A stretch of 64,000 nucleotides of DNA from Actinosynnema sp040640215 (GCF_040640215.1 NZ_JBFABG010000013.1:124001-188000); one strand, 5' to 3'; positions 25,640 through 34,405 are shown, counted from the stretch's first letter. The notes: a model not told the origin generated them from the letters alone. Program-made: numbers and translations.

Positions 25640-26669
25640 GCCACCGCGTCGTCCCGGGTCCCAGGGCCGCCTCGGGGTACTCGGCGTCGACCTCGCCGTC
25701 GAACAGCCGCCAGTAGAAGGCGTTCATCGTCGCGGCGGCGGGTGCGTGCCGGGTCAGGATCGCGGCGACGACCGGTGGCACGCCGTCCGGGAGGTGGCCG
25801 GCGGCGCACCGGAGCACGAACTCGTTGCGGGCGACCGGACCGCCGTCGACCGGCACGGCCACCCCGCAGACGTCGGTCACCAGCCAGTTCACCAGGCGCA
25901 TGGCGGCGTAGGCGGCGTCGTGCGTGGCGTGGCGCTCGGCGAAGTCGCGTTCGGCGTCCGACAGGTCGAAGCGCGGTGAGGTCGCCAGCCCGAAATCGGT
26001 CAGGTGGACGCGGTCCCCGTCGGTGCGCAGGTTGCCGAAGTGCCCGTCCATGTGCAGCAGCTCGCGACCGCGCAGGAACGTCGTGATCAGCGCGAACTGC
26101 CGCTCGACCGAGGCGGCCTTGCCCACGGGGTCCTCGCGCAGCCAGTCCGCCAGCGCGAGCGGGACGTACTCGCTGAACAGCACGAGGCTGGACGACGCGG
26201 CCACCAGGGCTTCGAGGCGCGCGCGCACGGCCGGGGAGCCGCCCAGGGCGGCGGTGACCGCGTCGACGTCGGCGTGCTCGGCCGCGACCGGCGCACGGCC
26301 GGGCAGCACCCGCCAGTGGTGGAGCAGCGGGAACGACCGCGTCTCGCCGGCCAGGACGGCGTCCGTGACGAGCTGGTTCGCGGCCAGTTCGCGCCACGCG
26401 GTGAACCCCGGGCTGACGATGCCGTACTGGCAGGACACCGGCAGGTCGAACAGGTTCGCGGTGGAGCCCGGGTGGGCCAGTTCCACCTCGGTCAGCGGGA
26501 TGCGCTTGACGAACACCGGCACGCCGTCGACGTCCAGCACCGCCGAGCCGCCGCCCACCCCCGTGCCCTGGGCCCGGCCCGCGTCCACGAGGGCGGCGAG
26601 CTCGATGTCACCGCGGGAAGCCAGGTAGGCCGAGAGCCGCCGGTGGCGGGCGTTCCTGGCAGTCGTCAT
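25617..26669 (-). CDS. Protein-kinase-fold enzyme, unassigned
   Basis: 350 residues. An ATP-site lysine candidate is K55 (VFVKR), the catalytic-loop-like HMDGHFGN (H206, D208, N213) is followed by DFG at 225-227, the order seen in Ser/Thr kinases and aminoglycoside/small-molecule phosphotransferases. The HxDxxxxN spacing supports activity. The start at ATG 26669 is preceded by GGAG; the longer frame to 26798 runs into the shared promoter. Substrate unknown. Convergent overlap with the regulator at its 3' end. Confidence 0.7.
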   Translation of the reverse strand: MTTARNARHRRLSAYLASRGDIELAALVDAGRAQGTGVGGGSAVLDVDGVPVFVKRIPLTEVELAHPGSTANLFDLPVSCQYGIVSPGFTAWRELAANQLVTDAVLAGETRSFPLLHHWRVLPGRAPVAAEHADVDAVTAALGGSPAVRARLEALVAASSSLVLFSEYVPLALADWLREDPVGKAASVERQFALITTFLRGRELLHMDGHFGNLRTDGDRVHLTDFGLATSPRFDLSDAERDFAERHATHDAAYAAMRLVNWLVTDVCGVAVPVDGGPVARNEFVLRCAAGHLPDGVPPVVAAILTRHAPAAATMNAFYWRLFDGEVDAEYPEAALGPGTTRWLSRPVGP

Positions 26670-26753
26670 GACTCCACTGTGCCGGACCGGTTCAGCGGCG
26701 GGCAACGGGCCGCCGCGCGGGACCGGAGCACGCCGACCGGACGCGGCGGTTCT

Positions 26754-26766
26754 GTCCACAGTGGAC
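26754..26766. promoter_or_regulatory. Palindrome GTCCACAGTGGAC
   Basis: Perfect 6-bp arms around one central base, 105 bp before the first clpP gene in the divergent spacer with the kinase-like gene. A partial copy, TCCACTGTG, sits at 26673-26681 just upstream of the kinase-like start. Confidence 0.5.
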
Positions 26767-26770
26767 CGGC

Positions 26771-26820
26771 CACGTCCGCCGCGGGCTGATCTGCTCACGT
26801 CCGCCGTGGGCTGATCTGCT
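26771..26820. repeat. Tandem 25-bp duplication in clpP promoter region
   Basis: Two adjacent 25-bp units (26771-26795 and 26796-26820) differ by a single base. Each contains CTGATCTGCTC. They end 50 bp before the first clpP start codon. Confidence 0.85.
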
Positions 26821-26870
26821 CACAGCGGAGCCGGCGGCGAACGGCGGCGCGGGGGCGGCATGGTCGGGGC

Positions 26871-27497
26871 ATGACGAACCACGAGAGGCCACCGCTGTTC
26901 GACCACCGGCTCCGCGAGCGATTCCTCGGCCAGCGGGTGCTGGTCCTCGACGGCGTGCTCGACGACGACAACGGGACGGTGCTCGCCACCCAGATGCTGT
27001 CCCTCGCCGGCGAGGACCCGACCAAGGACATCGCGCTGTGGATCCACTCCCCGGGCGGCTCGGTCCCGTCCATGCTGGCCATCCGCGACGTGATGCGCCT
27101 CGTGCCGTGCGACGTGGCGACGCTCGCCCTCGGGCTGGCGTGCAGCGCGGGGCAGTTCCTGCTGTCCGCCGGCACGCCGGGCAAGCGCTTCGCCCTCCCC
27201 CACGCCCGCATCCTGATGCACCAGGGATCGGCGGGGATCGGCGGCTCCGCGGTCGAGGTGGAGGTGCAGGCCGACGACCTGCGGCACACCCGGGACACGG
27301 TGCTCGCGCTCACCGCGCGGGACACCGGCCAACCCGTCGACCGGATCTTCACCGATTCCCTGCACGACCGCTGGTTCACCACCGAGCAGGCACTGGCCTA
27401 CGGGTTCATCGACCACGTCGTCGAGGACCTGGACCAAGTGGTGCCCGTGCGCCGGCACGAACTGGGGCTCGGCCAACGGGCGGGAGCACGCGCATGA
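26871..27497 (+). CDS. clpP: ClpP protease subunit, complete catalytic triad
   Basis: 208-residue ClpP-family peptidase. Ser92 (GLACSAGQFLL), His117 (RILMHQG) and Asp162 (IFTDSLHDRWF) form the triad; the HTGQ-like helix is ARDTGQ. It forms the proteolytic barrel with its neighbour, fed by a Clp ATPase not encoded here. It overlaps the next clpP by ATGA. The pair next to an Xre regulator resembles the Streptomyces clpP3-clpP4/popR arrangement. Confidence 0.93.
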   Translation: MTNHERPPLFDHRLRERFLGQRVLVLDGVLDDDNGTVLATQMLSLAGEDPTKDIALWIHSPGGSVPSMLAIRDVMRLVPCDVATLALGLACSAGQFLLSAGTPGKRFALPHARILMHQGSAGIGGSAVEVEVQADDLRHTRDTVLALTARDTGQPVDRIFTDSLHDRWFTTEQALAYGFIDHVVEDLDQVVPVRRHELGLGQRAGARA

Positions 27498-28084
27498 GCA
27501 CCTACACCATCCCCAACGTCATCACGCGCGGCGTGGGCGGCGAGCGGATCATGGACGTCTACTCGCACCTGCTCGCGGAGCGGATCGTCTACCTCGGCAC
27601 CGCGATCGACTCCGGCGTGGCCAACGCGGTGATCGCCCAGTTGCTGCACCTGGAGGCGGACAACCCGGAGCGCGAGATCAGCCTCTACATCAACTGCGAG
27701 GGCGGCGACCCGTCCGCGATGCTCGCGCTGTACGACACCATGCGCTTCATCAAGGCACCGGTGGCGACGACGTGCGTCGGCCAGGCGGTCGCGGCCGGCG
27801 CGGTGCTGCTGGCCGCCGGCCGGGCCGGGTACCGCTTCGTGCTGCCCCACACCCGCGTGGTGCTCCACCAGCCGGCCGCGCAGGGCCGGGGCACCATCCC
27901 GGACCTGATCCTGCGGGCCGACGAGGTGGTGCGGGTGCGCACCCAGCTCGAAGAGATCCTCTCGACGCACACCGGCCACGACGTCGCGGAACTGCGGCAC
28001 GACACCGACCGCGACCGCGTGTTCGACGCGCGCGGCGCGGTCACCTACGGGCTGGCGGACCACGTCCTCGACCAGCGCGCCTGA
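27494..28084 (+). CDS. ClpP-like subunit lacking catalytic serine
   Basis: 196 residues, otherwise ClpP-like along the whole length. His125 (VVLHQPA) and Asp170 (RHDTDRDR) are kept, but the position of the nucleophile is alanine: the segment reads VGQAVAAGAVLLAAG, with Ala100 (codon GCG at 27791-27793) where ClpP has Ser. The subunit should therefore be proteolytically silent, like ClpR of plastids and cyanobacteria, and act as a structural or regulatory ring with the active partner. ATG start inside the upstream stop (ATGA). Confidence 0.92.
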   Translation: MSTYTIPNVITRGVGGERIMDVYSHLLAERIVYLGTAIDSGVANAVIAQLLHLEADNPEREISLYINCEGGDPSAMLALYDTMRFIKAPVATTCVGQAVAAGAVLLAAGRAGYRFVLPHTRVVLHQPAAQGRGTIPDLILRADEVVRVRTQLEEILSTHTGHDVAELRHDTDRDRVFDARGAVTYGLADHVLDQRA

Positions 28085-28092
28085 AAGCGCGC

Positions 28093-28428
28093 TCAGGCGG
28101 CCATGAGCACGGGTCCCCCGGGTCGGCGACCGGCCCTCGGACCCGTGCCCGGACGCTGCCCGAGGTCACCGGCGATGCCGACGAGCAGGCCGAGCAGGTC
28201 GACGCCGAGCGCGCCGGCGACCGCCGCGATCATCTCGCTCGACGGCTCCTTGCGCCCGCGCTCGATCTCGGACAGGTACTGCGGCGAGATCCCGGCCCGC
28301 TCGGCGACGTCGACCAGCCGGCCGCCCCGCTCCTCCCGGGCGGCGCGCAGGCTGCGGCCGAGCACCTCGCGCCACAGCGGCTCGGGCTCGGCCGCGCGGC
28401 CCCGGGAGAAGGGGAGGATCTCTGCCAT
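28093..28428 (-). CDS. Xre-family regulator, ClgR/PopR-like
   Basis: 111 residues. Helix-turn-helix around 34-88 with LVDVAERAGISPQYLSEIERG and KEPSSEMIAAVAGALG, the hallmark block of ClgR/PopR activators of clp genes. It is convergent with the clpP pair (8 bp apart). The C-terminus is VLMAA: in Streptomyces, PopR and ClgR are degraded by ClpP through C-terminal alanines, so the same feedback is likely. ATG at 28428 uses AGGA upstream; a 19-bp palindrome lies 41 bp before it. Confidence 0.85.
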   Translation of the reverse strand: MAEILPFSRGRAAEPEPLWREVLGRSLRAAREERGGRLVDVAERAGISPQYLSEIERGRKEPSSEMIAAVAGALGVDLLGLLVGIAGDLGQRPGTGPRAGRRPGGPVLMAA

Positions 28429-28468
28429 GCGGGTCATCCTGCCACCGGCCACCCGGCCGTCCGCAGCG

Positions 28469-28487
28469 GTTCCGCTCGCAGCGGAAC
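28469..28487. promoter_or_regulatory. 19-bp palindrome upstream of ClgR/PopR-like gene
   Basis: GTTCCGCT-CGC-AGCGGAAC, perfect 8-bp arms with a 3-bp centre. The GTT..GC / GC..AAC halves resemble the GTTCGC/GCGAAC operators of ClgR-type regulators. Likely autoregulatory site. Confidence 0.55.
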
Positions 28488-28646
28488 GACGGCCCTGCCG
28501 GGCGGGCACTGTCGGTGACAGGCCGGCCACCGTGATCCACCGAGCGCGGGACGGCCGACCGGAGGGGTGGTCCTGTCACGCGTGGGCGTGTCCAGCGCCG
28601 TCACGGACGGTGTTCCCAACACCATCCAGATGAAGAGTGAAGACCG

Positions 28647-28671
28647 GTGTAGACGGCCGTTTGCCGGGTAG
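28647..28671 (+). promoter_or_regulatory. Sigma-B-like promoter before catalase
   Basis: GTGT (28647-28650), 15-bp spacer, GGGTAG (28666-28671), close to the GNNT-N14-16-GGGTAC pattern of actinomycete SigB/SigF-type promoters. Transcription would start about 23 bp before the GTG. Confidence 0.5.
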
Positions 28672-28700
28672 CCGACAGACAGGTGACCCGAGGAGACCTA

Positions 28701-30941
28701 GTGGAATCGAAGAAACCCGCAAAGATCGTGAAGAACGCTTTGGAGAAGGCTGTCGAGAAGGTGACCGACCTGGTGACCCCGGACGTGCCCGGGGCCCCGT
28801 CGAGTGAGCCGCCCAGCGTCACCGAGCCGACCGAGCCGCGGGAGCCCCTCCCTCCGAAGCCCGACCAGGACGCGCCCGAGACGGTGAGCCCGACCGGAGC
28901 GCCGACCGGCGCTCCCAAGGTGGCCAACAGCCAGCAGGGTGCGTTCCTCACCACCGCGCAGGGGGTGCGGCTGTACGACACCGACCACTCGCTCAAGGCG
29001 GGCGAGCGCGGTCCGACCTTGTTGCAGGACCACCACCTGCGCGAGAAGATCATGCACTTCGACCACGAGCGCATCCCGGAGCGGGTGGTGCACGCGCGCG
29101 GCGCGGGCGTGCACGGGGTGTTCGTGGGCTACGGCTCGGCGGAGAGCGTGTGCAAGGCCGGGTTCCTCGCCGAGGGCAAGACCACGCCGGTCTTCGTCCG
29201 GTTCTCCACGGTCGTGGGGTCGCGCGGCTCGGCGGACACGGTGCGGGACACCCGTGGGTTCGCCACGAAGTTCTACACCGACGAGGGCACGTTCGACCTG
29301 GTGGGCAACAACATCCCGGTCTTCTTCATCCAGGACGGCATCAAGTTCCCGGACATCATCCACGCCGCGAAGCCGCACCCGGACCGCGAGATCCCGCAGG
29401 CGCAGAGCGCGCACGACACGTTCTGGGACTTCGTCTCCCTGCACACCGAGGCCACGCACCACGTGCTGTGGCACATGTCCGACCGGGGCGTGCCGCGCTC
29501 CTACCGGACCATGGAGGGCTTCGGCGTCCACACGTTCCGGCTGGTCAACGAAGCGGGCGAGACGTCGCTGGTGAAGTTCCACTGGAAGCCGCAGCTCGGC
29601 GTGCACTCCCTGCTGTGGGAGGAAGCGCAGCTCATCAACGGCGTCGACCCGGACTTCCACCGCCGCGACCTGTTCGACGCGATCGAGTCCGGCGCGTTCC
29701 CGCAGTGGGAGCTGGGCATCCAGGTGTTCCCGGACACGCCCGAGCAGACGTTCGAGGGCATCGACCTGCTCGACTCGACCAAGATCGTGCCCGAGGAGCT
29801 CGCCCCCGTGCAGCCGATCGGGATGATGACGCTCAACCGCAACCCCACCAACTACTTCGCCGAGGTCGAGCAGGTCGCGTTCCACACCGGGCACCTGGTG
29901 CCGGGCATCGACGTGACCGACGACCCGCTGCTGCACGCCCGCCTGTTCTCCTACCTCGACACGCAGCTCACCCGCCTGGGGGGCCCGAACTTCCACCAGA
30001 TCCCGATCAACCGGCCCCACGCGCCGGTCAACGACATGCTGCGCGACGGGTTCCACCAGCACGCGGTGCACGGTGGTGTCGCGCCGTACAAGCCGAACTC
30101 CCTCGACGGCGGCTGCCCGTTCCACGCCGGTGCCGCCGACAAGGCGTTCGTCGAGGTGCCGCAACGGGTCGCGGAGTCCGCCAAGGTCCGGCGGGCGGCG
30201 GCGTCGTTCGACGACCACTTCACCCAGCCCCGGCTGTTCTTCCGCAGCCTGAGCCCGGTGGAGCAGGAACACGTGATCCGGGCGTTCACCTTCGAGCTGG
30301 GCAAGTGCTACGAGCAGGCGATCAAGGAGCGCGAGCTCCTCGTGCTCGCGCGGGTCGACGAACGCCTGTGCGCCGAGGTCGCCGCCGGACTGGGGCTGCC
30401 CGTGCCCGAGGTCCAGGAGCTGCCGGACGTCGAGCCGAGCCCGGCGCTGTCCCAGCTCGGGCAGACCTGGCCGCTGGCCGGACGACTGGTGGGCATCGTC
30501 GTTGACGCGGACGACGAGGACGGGCTCGACGGCGTGCGCACGGCCAAGCTCGCCCTCCAGGCGGCCGGCATCGTGCCGCTGATCATCGCGAGCCGGGGCG
30601 GTGACCTCGCCCACGGTCTCGTGGCCCAGCGGACGTTCCTGACCGCGCGCTCGGTCGAGTTCGACGCGCTGCTGGTGGCCGCCGCTCCCCCGCCGGCCCC
30701 CGACGCCCTGCCCGTGCGGGACGAGAAGGCGGGTGCGGGCGCGTCACCGGTCGACCCGCGCGTCGACCTGCTGGTCGCCGAGACCTACCGGCACGCCAAG
30801 GCGATCGGCGCGTGGGGTGCCGGTACGGCGGTGGTCGGCACGGGGCCCGGCGTGGTGACCGGCGAGCCGAGCGAGGTCGTGGAGCAACTGCTGGCCCTGA
30901 TGGGCGAGCACCGCGTGTGGGCCAGGCTCACGCGCGCGTAG
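28701..30941 (+). CDS. katE: Large-subunit catalase, HPII type
   Basis: 746 residues, the size of clade 2 catalases: N-terminal extension (1-80), heme catalase core with His131 (RVVHARGAG), Asn about 204 (GNNIPVFF) and the proximal tyrosine region RLFSYLDTQ, and a C-terminal flavodoxin-like domain from about 590. It converts hydrogen peroxide to water and oxygen. The GTG at 28701 is set by GAGGAG five bases upstream rather than the GTG at 28683. A sigma-B-like promoter precedes it, in line with general-stress control. Confidence 0.95.
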   Translation: MESKKPAKIVKNALEKAVEKVTDLVTPDVPGAPSSEPPSVTEPTEPREPLPPKPDQDAPETVSPTGAPTGAPKVANSQQGAFLTTAQGVRLYDTDHSLKAGERGPTLLQDHHLREKIMHFDHERIPERVVHARGAGVHGVFVGYGSAESVCKAGFLAEGKTTPVFVRFSTVVGSRGSADTVRDTRGFATKFYTDEGTFDLVGNNIPVFFIQDGIKFPDIIHAAKPHPDREIPQAQSAHDTFWDFVSLHTEATHHVLWHMSDRGVPRSYRTMEGFGVHTFRLVNEAGETSLVKFHWKPQLGVHSLLWEEAQLINGVDPDFHRRDLFDAIESGAFPQWELGIQVFPDTPEQTFEGIDLLDSTKIVPEELAPVQPIGMMTLNRNPTNYFAEVEQVAFHTGHLVPGIDVTDDPLLHARLFSYLDTQLTRLGGPNFHQIPINRPHAPVNDMLRDGFHQHAVHGGVAPYKPNSLDGGCPFHAGAADKAFVEVPQRVAESAKVRRAAASFDDHFTQPRLFFRSLSPVEQEHVIRAFTFELGKCYEQAIKERELLVLARVDERLCAEVAAGLGLPVPEVQELPDVEPSPALSQLGQTWPLAGRLVGIVVDADDEDGLDGVRTAKLALQAAGIVPLIIASRGGDLAHGLVAQRTFLTARSVEFDALLVAAAPPPAPDALPVRDEKAGAGASPVDPRVDLLVAETYRHAKAIGAWGAGTAVVGTGPGVVTGEPSEVVEQLLALMGEHRVWARLTRA

Positions 30942-31066
30942 CCGAACAACCGGAAGATGGCCGCCAGGACCGGATTCGGGACTGGGGCGGGTGAGGACCA
31001 CGGTCGCGTCACCCCGCCCCGCAGCCCGGGTCCGGTCCTGGCGCGTCGTGGAGGGGAAGAGGATCG

Positions 31067-32044
31067 ATGCCGAAACCGTTGTCGGAGCAGGTCGTCGTCG
31101 TGGTCGGTGCGTCGTCGGGCATCGGCCGGGTCACCGCCCTCCGGTTCGCCGCACGCGGAGCGCGGGTGGTGTGCGCGGCGCGGAACGCCCAGGCGTTGGA
31201 CGCCGTGGTGGCCGAGATCGGGGACCGCGCCGTCGCCGTGCCGACGGACATCGCCGACGAGACCGCCGTCCGGGCACTGGTCCGCGCGGCCGAGGAGCGG
31301 TTCGGGCGGATCGACACGTGGGTCACCGCAGCGGGTGTGGGCGTCGTCGGCCGGGTCGAGGACGTACCGGCGGCGGAGTTCGACCGGGTCATGCGGGTGA
31401 ACTTCCTGGGTCACGTCCACGCCGTGCAGGCCGTCCTGCCCGCGTTGCGCCGAGCGGGCGGCGGGGCGATCATCGGCATCGCCTCCATCGAAGGCGTGCG
31501 GTCCGTGCCGTGGCAGGCCCCTTACGCGGCGAGCAAGTTCGCGCTGCGCGCGCTCTACGACAGCCTGCGGGTCGAGCTGGCCCAGTCCGGTGACCCGATC
31601 AAGGTGACCACGATCATGCCCGCCGCGATCGACACCCCGTTCTTCGAGCACTCCCGCACCCACCTCGGCGAGCTGCCCCGACCCCTGCCGCCGGTGTACG
31701 CGCCCGAACTCGTCGCGGACGCCGTGGTGACGGCCGCCGAGCACCCCCGGCGGGAGGTGCCGGTCGGTGGCTCGACGGCCGCGTTCTTCCTGGGACAGCG
31801 CCTGTTCCCCGCGATGACCGACGCCTTGCTGTCGGTGCGCGGGCTGGCCGCCTACGTCTCGCGCAAGAGCGGTCCGGACAACGGCGTGGACAACCTCGAC
31901 AGGACGGTGGAGGGACCGGGCCGCGTCTCGGGTTCCTACCCTGGCCGGGTCATCGGCCGCAGCCCGTTCACCGTGCTCGCGTCCCGCATTCCCCGGCCGG
32001 GTGAACTGCTCACCGCCGCAGTGGCCCGCCTCAACCGGAGGTGA
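31067..32044 (+). CDS. Short-chain dehydrogenase/reductase
   Basis: 325 residues: Rossmann motif GASSGIG (14-20), NNAG variant TAAGVG, catalytic Ser140, Tyr153 and Lys157 (YAASK), plus a C-terminal extension of about 75 residues that includes a hydrophobic stretch, as in SDR proteins often linked to membrane or stress genes in actinobacteria. Probable NAD(P)-dependent oxidoreductase of unknown substrate. It lies between the catalase and a convergent alcohol dehydrogenase and is likely part of the same stress group. Confidence 0.9.
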   Translation: MPKPLSEQVVVVVGASSGIGRVTALRFAARGARVVCAARNAQALDAVVAEIGDRAVAVPTDIADETAVRALVRAAEERFGRIDTWVTAAGVGVVGRVEDVPAAEFDRVMRVNFLGHVHAVQAVLPALRRAGGGAIIGIASIEGVRSVPWQAPYAASKFALRALYDSLRVELAQSGDPIKVTTIMPAAIDTPFFEHSRTHLGELPRPLPPVYAPELVADAVVTAAEHPRREVPVGGSTAAFFLGQRLFPAMTDALLSVRGLAAYVSRKSGPDNGVDNLDRTVEGPGRVSGSYPGRVIGRSPFTVLASRIPRPGELLTAAVARLNRR

Positions 32045-32074
32045 CCACCGCCCGTCGAGGAGTCCGGTGCCGGC

Positions 32075-33253
32075 TCACGGTGTCAGGAGCACCTTCACCG
32101 CGTTGTCCCGCTTCTGCTGGAAGATCTCGTAGGCGTGCGGTGCCTGCGCGAGCGGCAGGTGGTGCGTGGCGAAGTCGTCGGTGCCCAACGGGTCGTCGTC
32201 GGTCAGCAGCGGCAGGATCTCCGGCACCCACCGCAGCACGTTCGCCTGTCCCATGCGGAACTGGATCTGCTTGTCGAACATCCTCAGCATCGGCAGCGGA
32301 TCGGCCATGCCGCCGTACACACCGGACAGTGAGATGGTGCCGCCACGACGCACGATCTCGATCGCCGATCGCACCGCGTGCAGCCGGTCCACGCCCGCCG
32401 TCTTCATGAACCGCGCCGCGATGGCGTCCGGCAGCAGGCCCACGGCCTGGTGCGCCAGCTTCGCGACCGGCGCGCCGTGCGCCTCCATGCCCACCGCGTC
32501 GATCACGGCGTCCGGTCCGCGTCCGCCGGTCAGGTCGCGGATCTGCTCCACCAGGTGGCTCTCCCGCAGGTCCAGCACCGCCACCCCGCGCGCCCTGGCC
32601 CGCGCCATCCGCTCCGGCACGAAGTCGACCCCGATGACCAGGCCCGCGCCCCGGTGCAGGGCGACCCGCGCCGACATGTCACCGATCGGCCCCAGGCCCA
32701 GCACGACGACGCTGGAACCCTCCCGCACGTCGGCGTACTCGACCGCCTGCCACGCCGTCGGCAGCACGTCGGACAGGTAGACGAAGCGGTCGTCCGGCGG
32801 CCCCTGCGGCACCTTGATCGGCAGCGTGTTGCCGAAGGGCACCCGCAGGTACTCCGCCTGTCCACCCGGGACCTGCCCGTACAGCTTGGTGTAGCCGAAC
32901 AGCGCCGCGCCCGAGCCCTGCTCGCGCACCTGCGTCGTCTCGCACTGCGATTGCAGTCCCCGGTCGCACATGAAGCACGCGCCGCACGAGACGTTGAACG
33001 GCACCACCACCCGGTCGCCCGGCTTGAGCGCGGTGACCTCCGAGCCGACCTCCTCGACGATGCCCATCGGCTCGTGCCCGAGGATGTCCCCCTCGTCCAG
33101 GAACGGCCCCATCACCTCGTACAGGTGCAGGTCCGAACCGCACACCCCGGTCGACGTGACGCGCACGATCACGTCCGTCGGTTCTTCGAGGATCGGGTCG
33201 GGCACGGTGTCCACCCGGACATCGCGCCGCCCGTGCCAGGTCACAGCCTTCAT
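32075..33253 (-). CDS. Zinc-dependent alcohol dehydrogenase
   Basis: 392-residue MDR-family enzyme. Catalytic zinc ligands in GVCGSD and GHEP; the structural zinc lobe has four cysteines in CGACFMCDRGLQSQC; the nucleotide fold is VVVLGLGPIGD. The insert around 270-300 is typical of formaldehyde-dehydrogenase-like members that act on aldehydes or diols with NAD. A sigma-B-like promoter with an exact GGGTAC lies 45-70 bp upstream, so it is probably a general-stress gene. Confidence 0.9.
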   Translation of the reverse strand: MKAVTWHGRRDVRVDTVPDPILEEPTDVIVRVTSTGVCGSDLHLYEVMGPFLDEGDILGHEPMGIVEEVGSEVTALKPGDRVVVPFNVSCGACFMCDRGLQSQCETTQVREQGSGAALFGYTKLYGQVPGGQAEYLRVPFGNTLPIKVPQGPPDDRFVYLSDVLPTAWQAVEYADVREGSSVVVLGLGPIGDMSARVALHRGAGLVIGVDFVPERMARARARGVAVLDLRESHLVEQIRDLTGGRGPDAVIDAVGMEAHGAPVAKLAHQAVGLLPDAIAARFMKTAGVDRLHAVRSAIEIVRRGGTISLSGVYGGMADPLPMLRMFDKQIQFRMGQANVLRWVPEILPLLTDDDPLGTDDFATHHLPLAQAPHAYEIFQQKRDNAVKVLLTP

Positions 33254-33297
33254 GTCGCCTCCCGTGGAGTTCCCGTGGAGTTTCGTTCGGGCGAGGG

Positions 33298-33323
33298 GTA
33301 CCCGTCTCCCCGTCCTCGGACAC
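33298..33323 (-). promoter_or_regulatory. Sigma-B-like promoter before alcohol dehydrogenase
   Basis: On the minus strand GTGT, a 16-bp spacer and GGGTAC. Its upstream flank (33323-33332) carries the 10-mer GTGTAGACGG, which also occurs at the catalase promoter (28647-28656). Confidence 0.55.
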
Positions 33324-33385
33324 CGTCTACACGGGGCACTGGTCGCGCCGGTCCGCCGACCTGTCCGATACCGAGCCGGGGGCGG

Positions 33386-34405
33386 TCAGGAGGTGACGGC
33401 GACGCCCTCCGGGTCGTCGCCCACGGGCACCGTCGCGACCAGCGCGGGCGCGCCCGCGCTGATGACCGACATCAGGTCAGCCCCGGAGTTGGTGACGTAG
33501 ACGAAGCTGTCGTCCGGGCTCGCGGCGGCCCCCTCGGGGGTTTCCGCCACCGGGAGCGCCGGGCCGATCGCGGCACCGGACCGTTCCAGGACCGTGACCG
33601 TGTTCGAACCCGAGTTGGCCACGTGCACCCGACCGCCCGGGGTGACCGCCACGCCGATCGGCGCGTTGCCCACCTTGGTCGTCCGGATGGGCCGGTTGCC
33701 CAGGGTGTCGATCACGGTGACGTCGTCCGAGCCCGTGTTCGCCACGTAGAGGCGGTCGCCCTCGGCGTTGAGCGCGATACCGGCGGGGAAGAGTCCTACG
33801 GGGATGGTGGCGATGGTGCTGTTGGCGTTGGCGTCGATGACGGTCACGCTCTGGCCGCCGTTGTTGGCGACGTAGACGCGGCTGCCGTCCGGGCTCGCCA
33901 CCGCACCGTGGGGGAACCGGCCCACCTCTATGGCCTGGAGCGGCTGGTTCGTCTGGACGTCGATCACGGTGACGGTGCCCGAGCCGTAGTTGGTCACGTA
34001 GGCGTAGGTCGGGGTCACCGCGACGTCGAACGGGTGCAGTCCGACCGGCACGGTCGCCACCACTTCGAGGCTCCTCGGATTGATCACCGAAACGGTGTCG
34101 GACTGCTCATTCGCCACGTACACCCCGCCCACGCCCGGTGCCGTGCCCACGCCCACCGGTGTGTCGCCGACCGGAATGGTCGCCACCACTTCGCCCAGCC
34201 GCGTGTTGTAGACGGACACGGTATTGCTCCCGCTGTTGGCCACGAACACCTGGACCCGTACCGGCCAGCGCGGCTCGGTCGCGGATGCGGGCGTGGTGCC
34301 CATCGTGAGCACCAACGCCAGCAGCCCCACCCGGGCGATGAATTTTCGCCTGAAAGTGGGAGCGATCGACCCAGAGTAAGTTTCAGGCCCAGCGGACAAC
34401 CACAT
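33386..34405 (-). CDS. Secreted YVTN beta-propeller protein
   Basis: 339 residues. A signal peptide (about 20-43, VGLLALVLTMGTTPASA) precedes about seven 42-residue repeats with the core VYVANxGSNTVTVIDT and ATIPVGxxPxGVAVTP, the YVTN surface-layer type propeller. Extracellular and likely structural or binding. The ATG follows GAGGGAGAG. The upstream segment (about 34420-34470) is strikingly AT-rich with TTATTC repeats on the minus strand, a likely promoter. Confidence 0.88.
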   Translation of the reverse strand: MWLSAGPETYSGSIAPTFRRKFIARVGLLALVLTMGTTPASATEPRWPVRVQVFVANSGSNTVSVYNTRLGEVVATIPVGDTPVGVGTAPGVGGVYVANEQSDTVSVINPRSLEVVATVPVGLHPFDVAVTPTYAYVTNYGSGTVTVIDVQTNQPLQAIEVGRFPHGAVASPDGSRVYVANNGGQSVTVIDANANSTIATIPVGLFPAGIALNAEGDRLYVANTGSDDVTVIDTLGNRPIRTTKVGNAPIGVAVTPGGRVHVANSGSNTVTVLERSGAAIGPALPVAETPEGAAASPDDSFVYVTNSGADLMSVISAGAPALVATVPVGDDPEGVAVTS

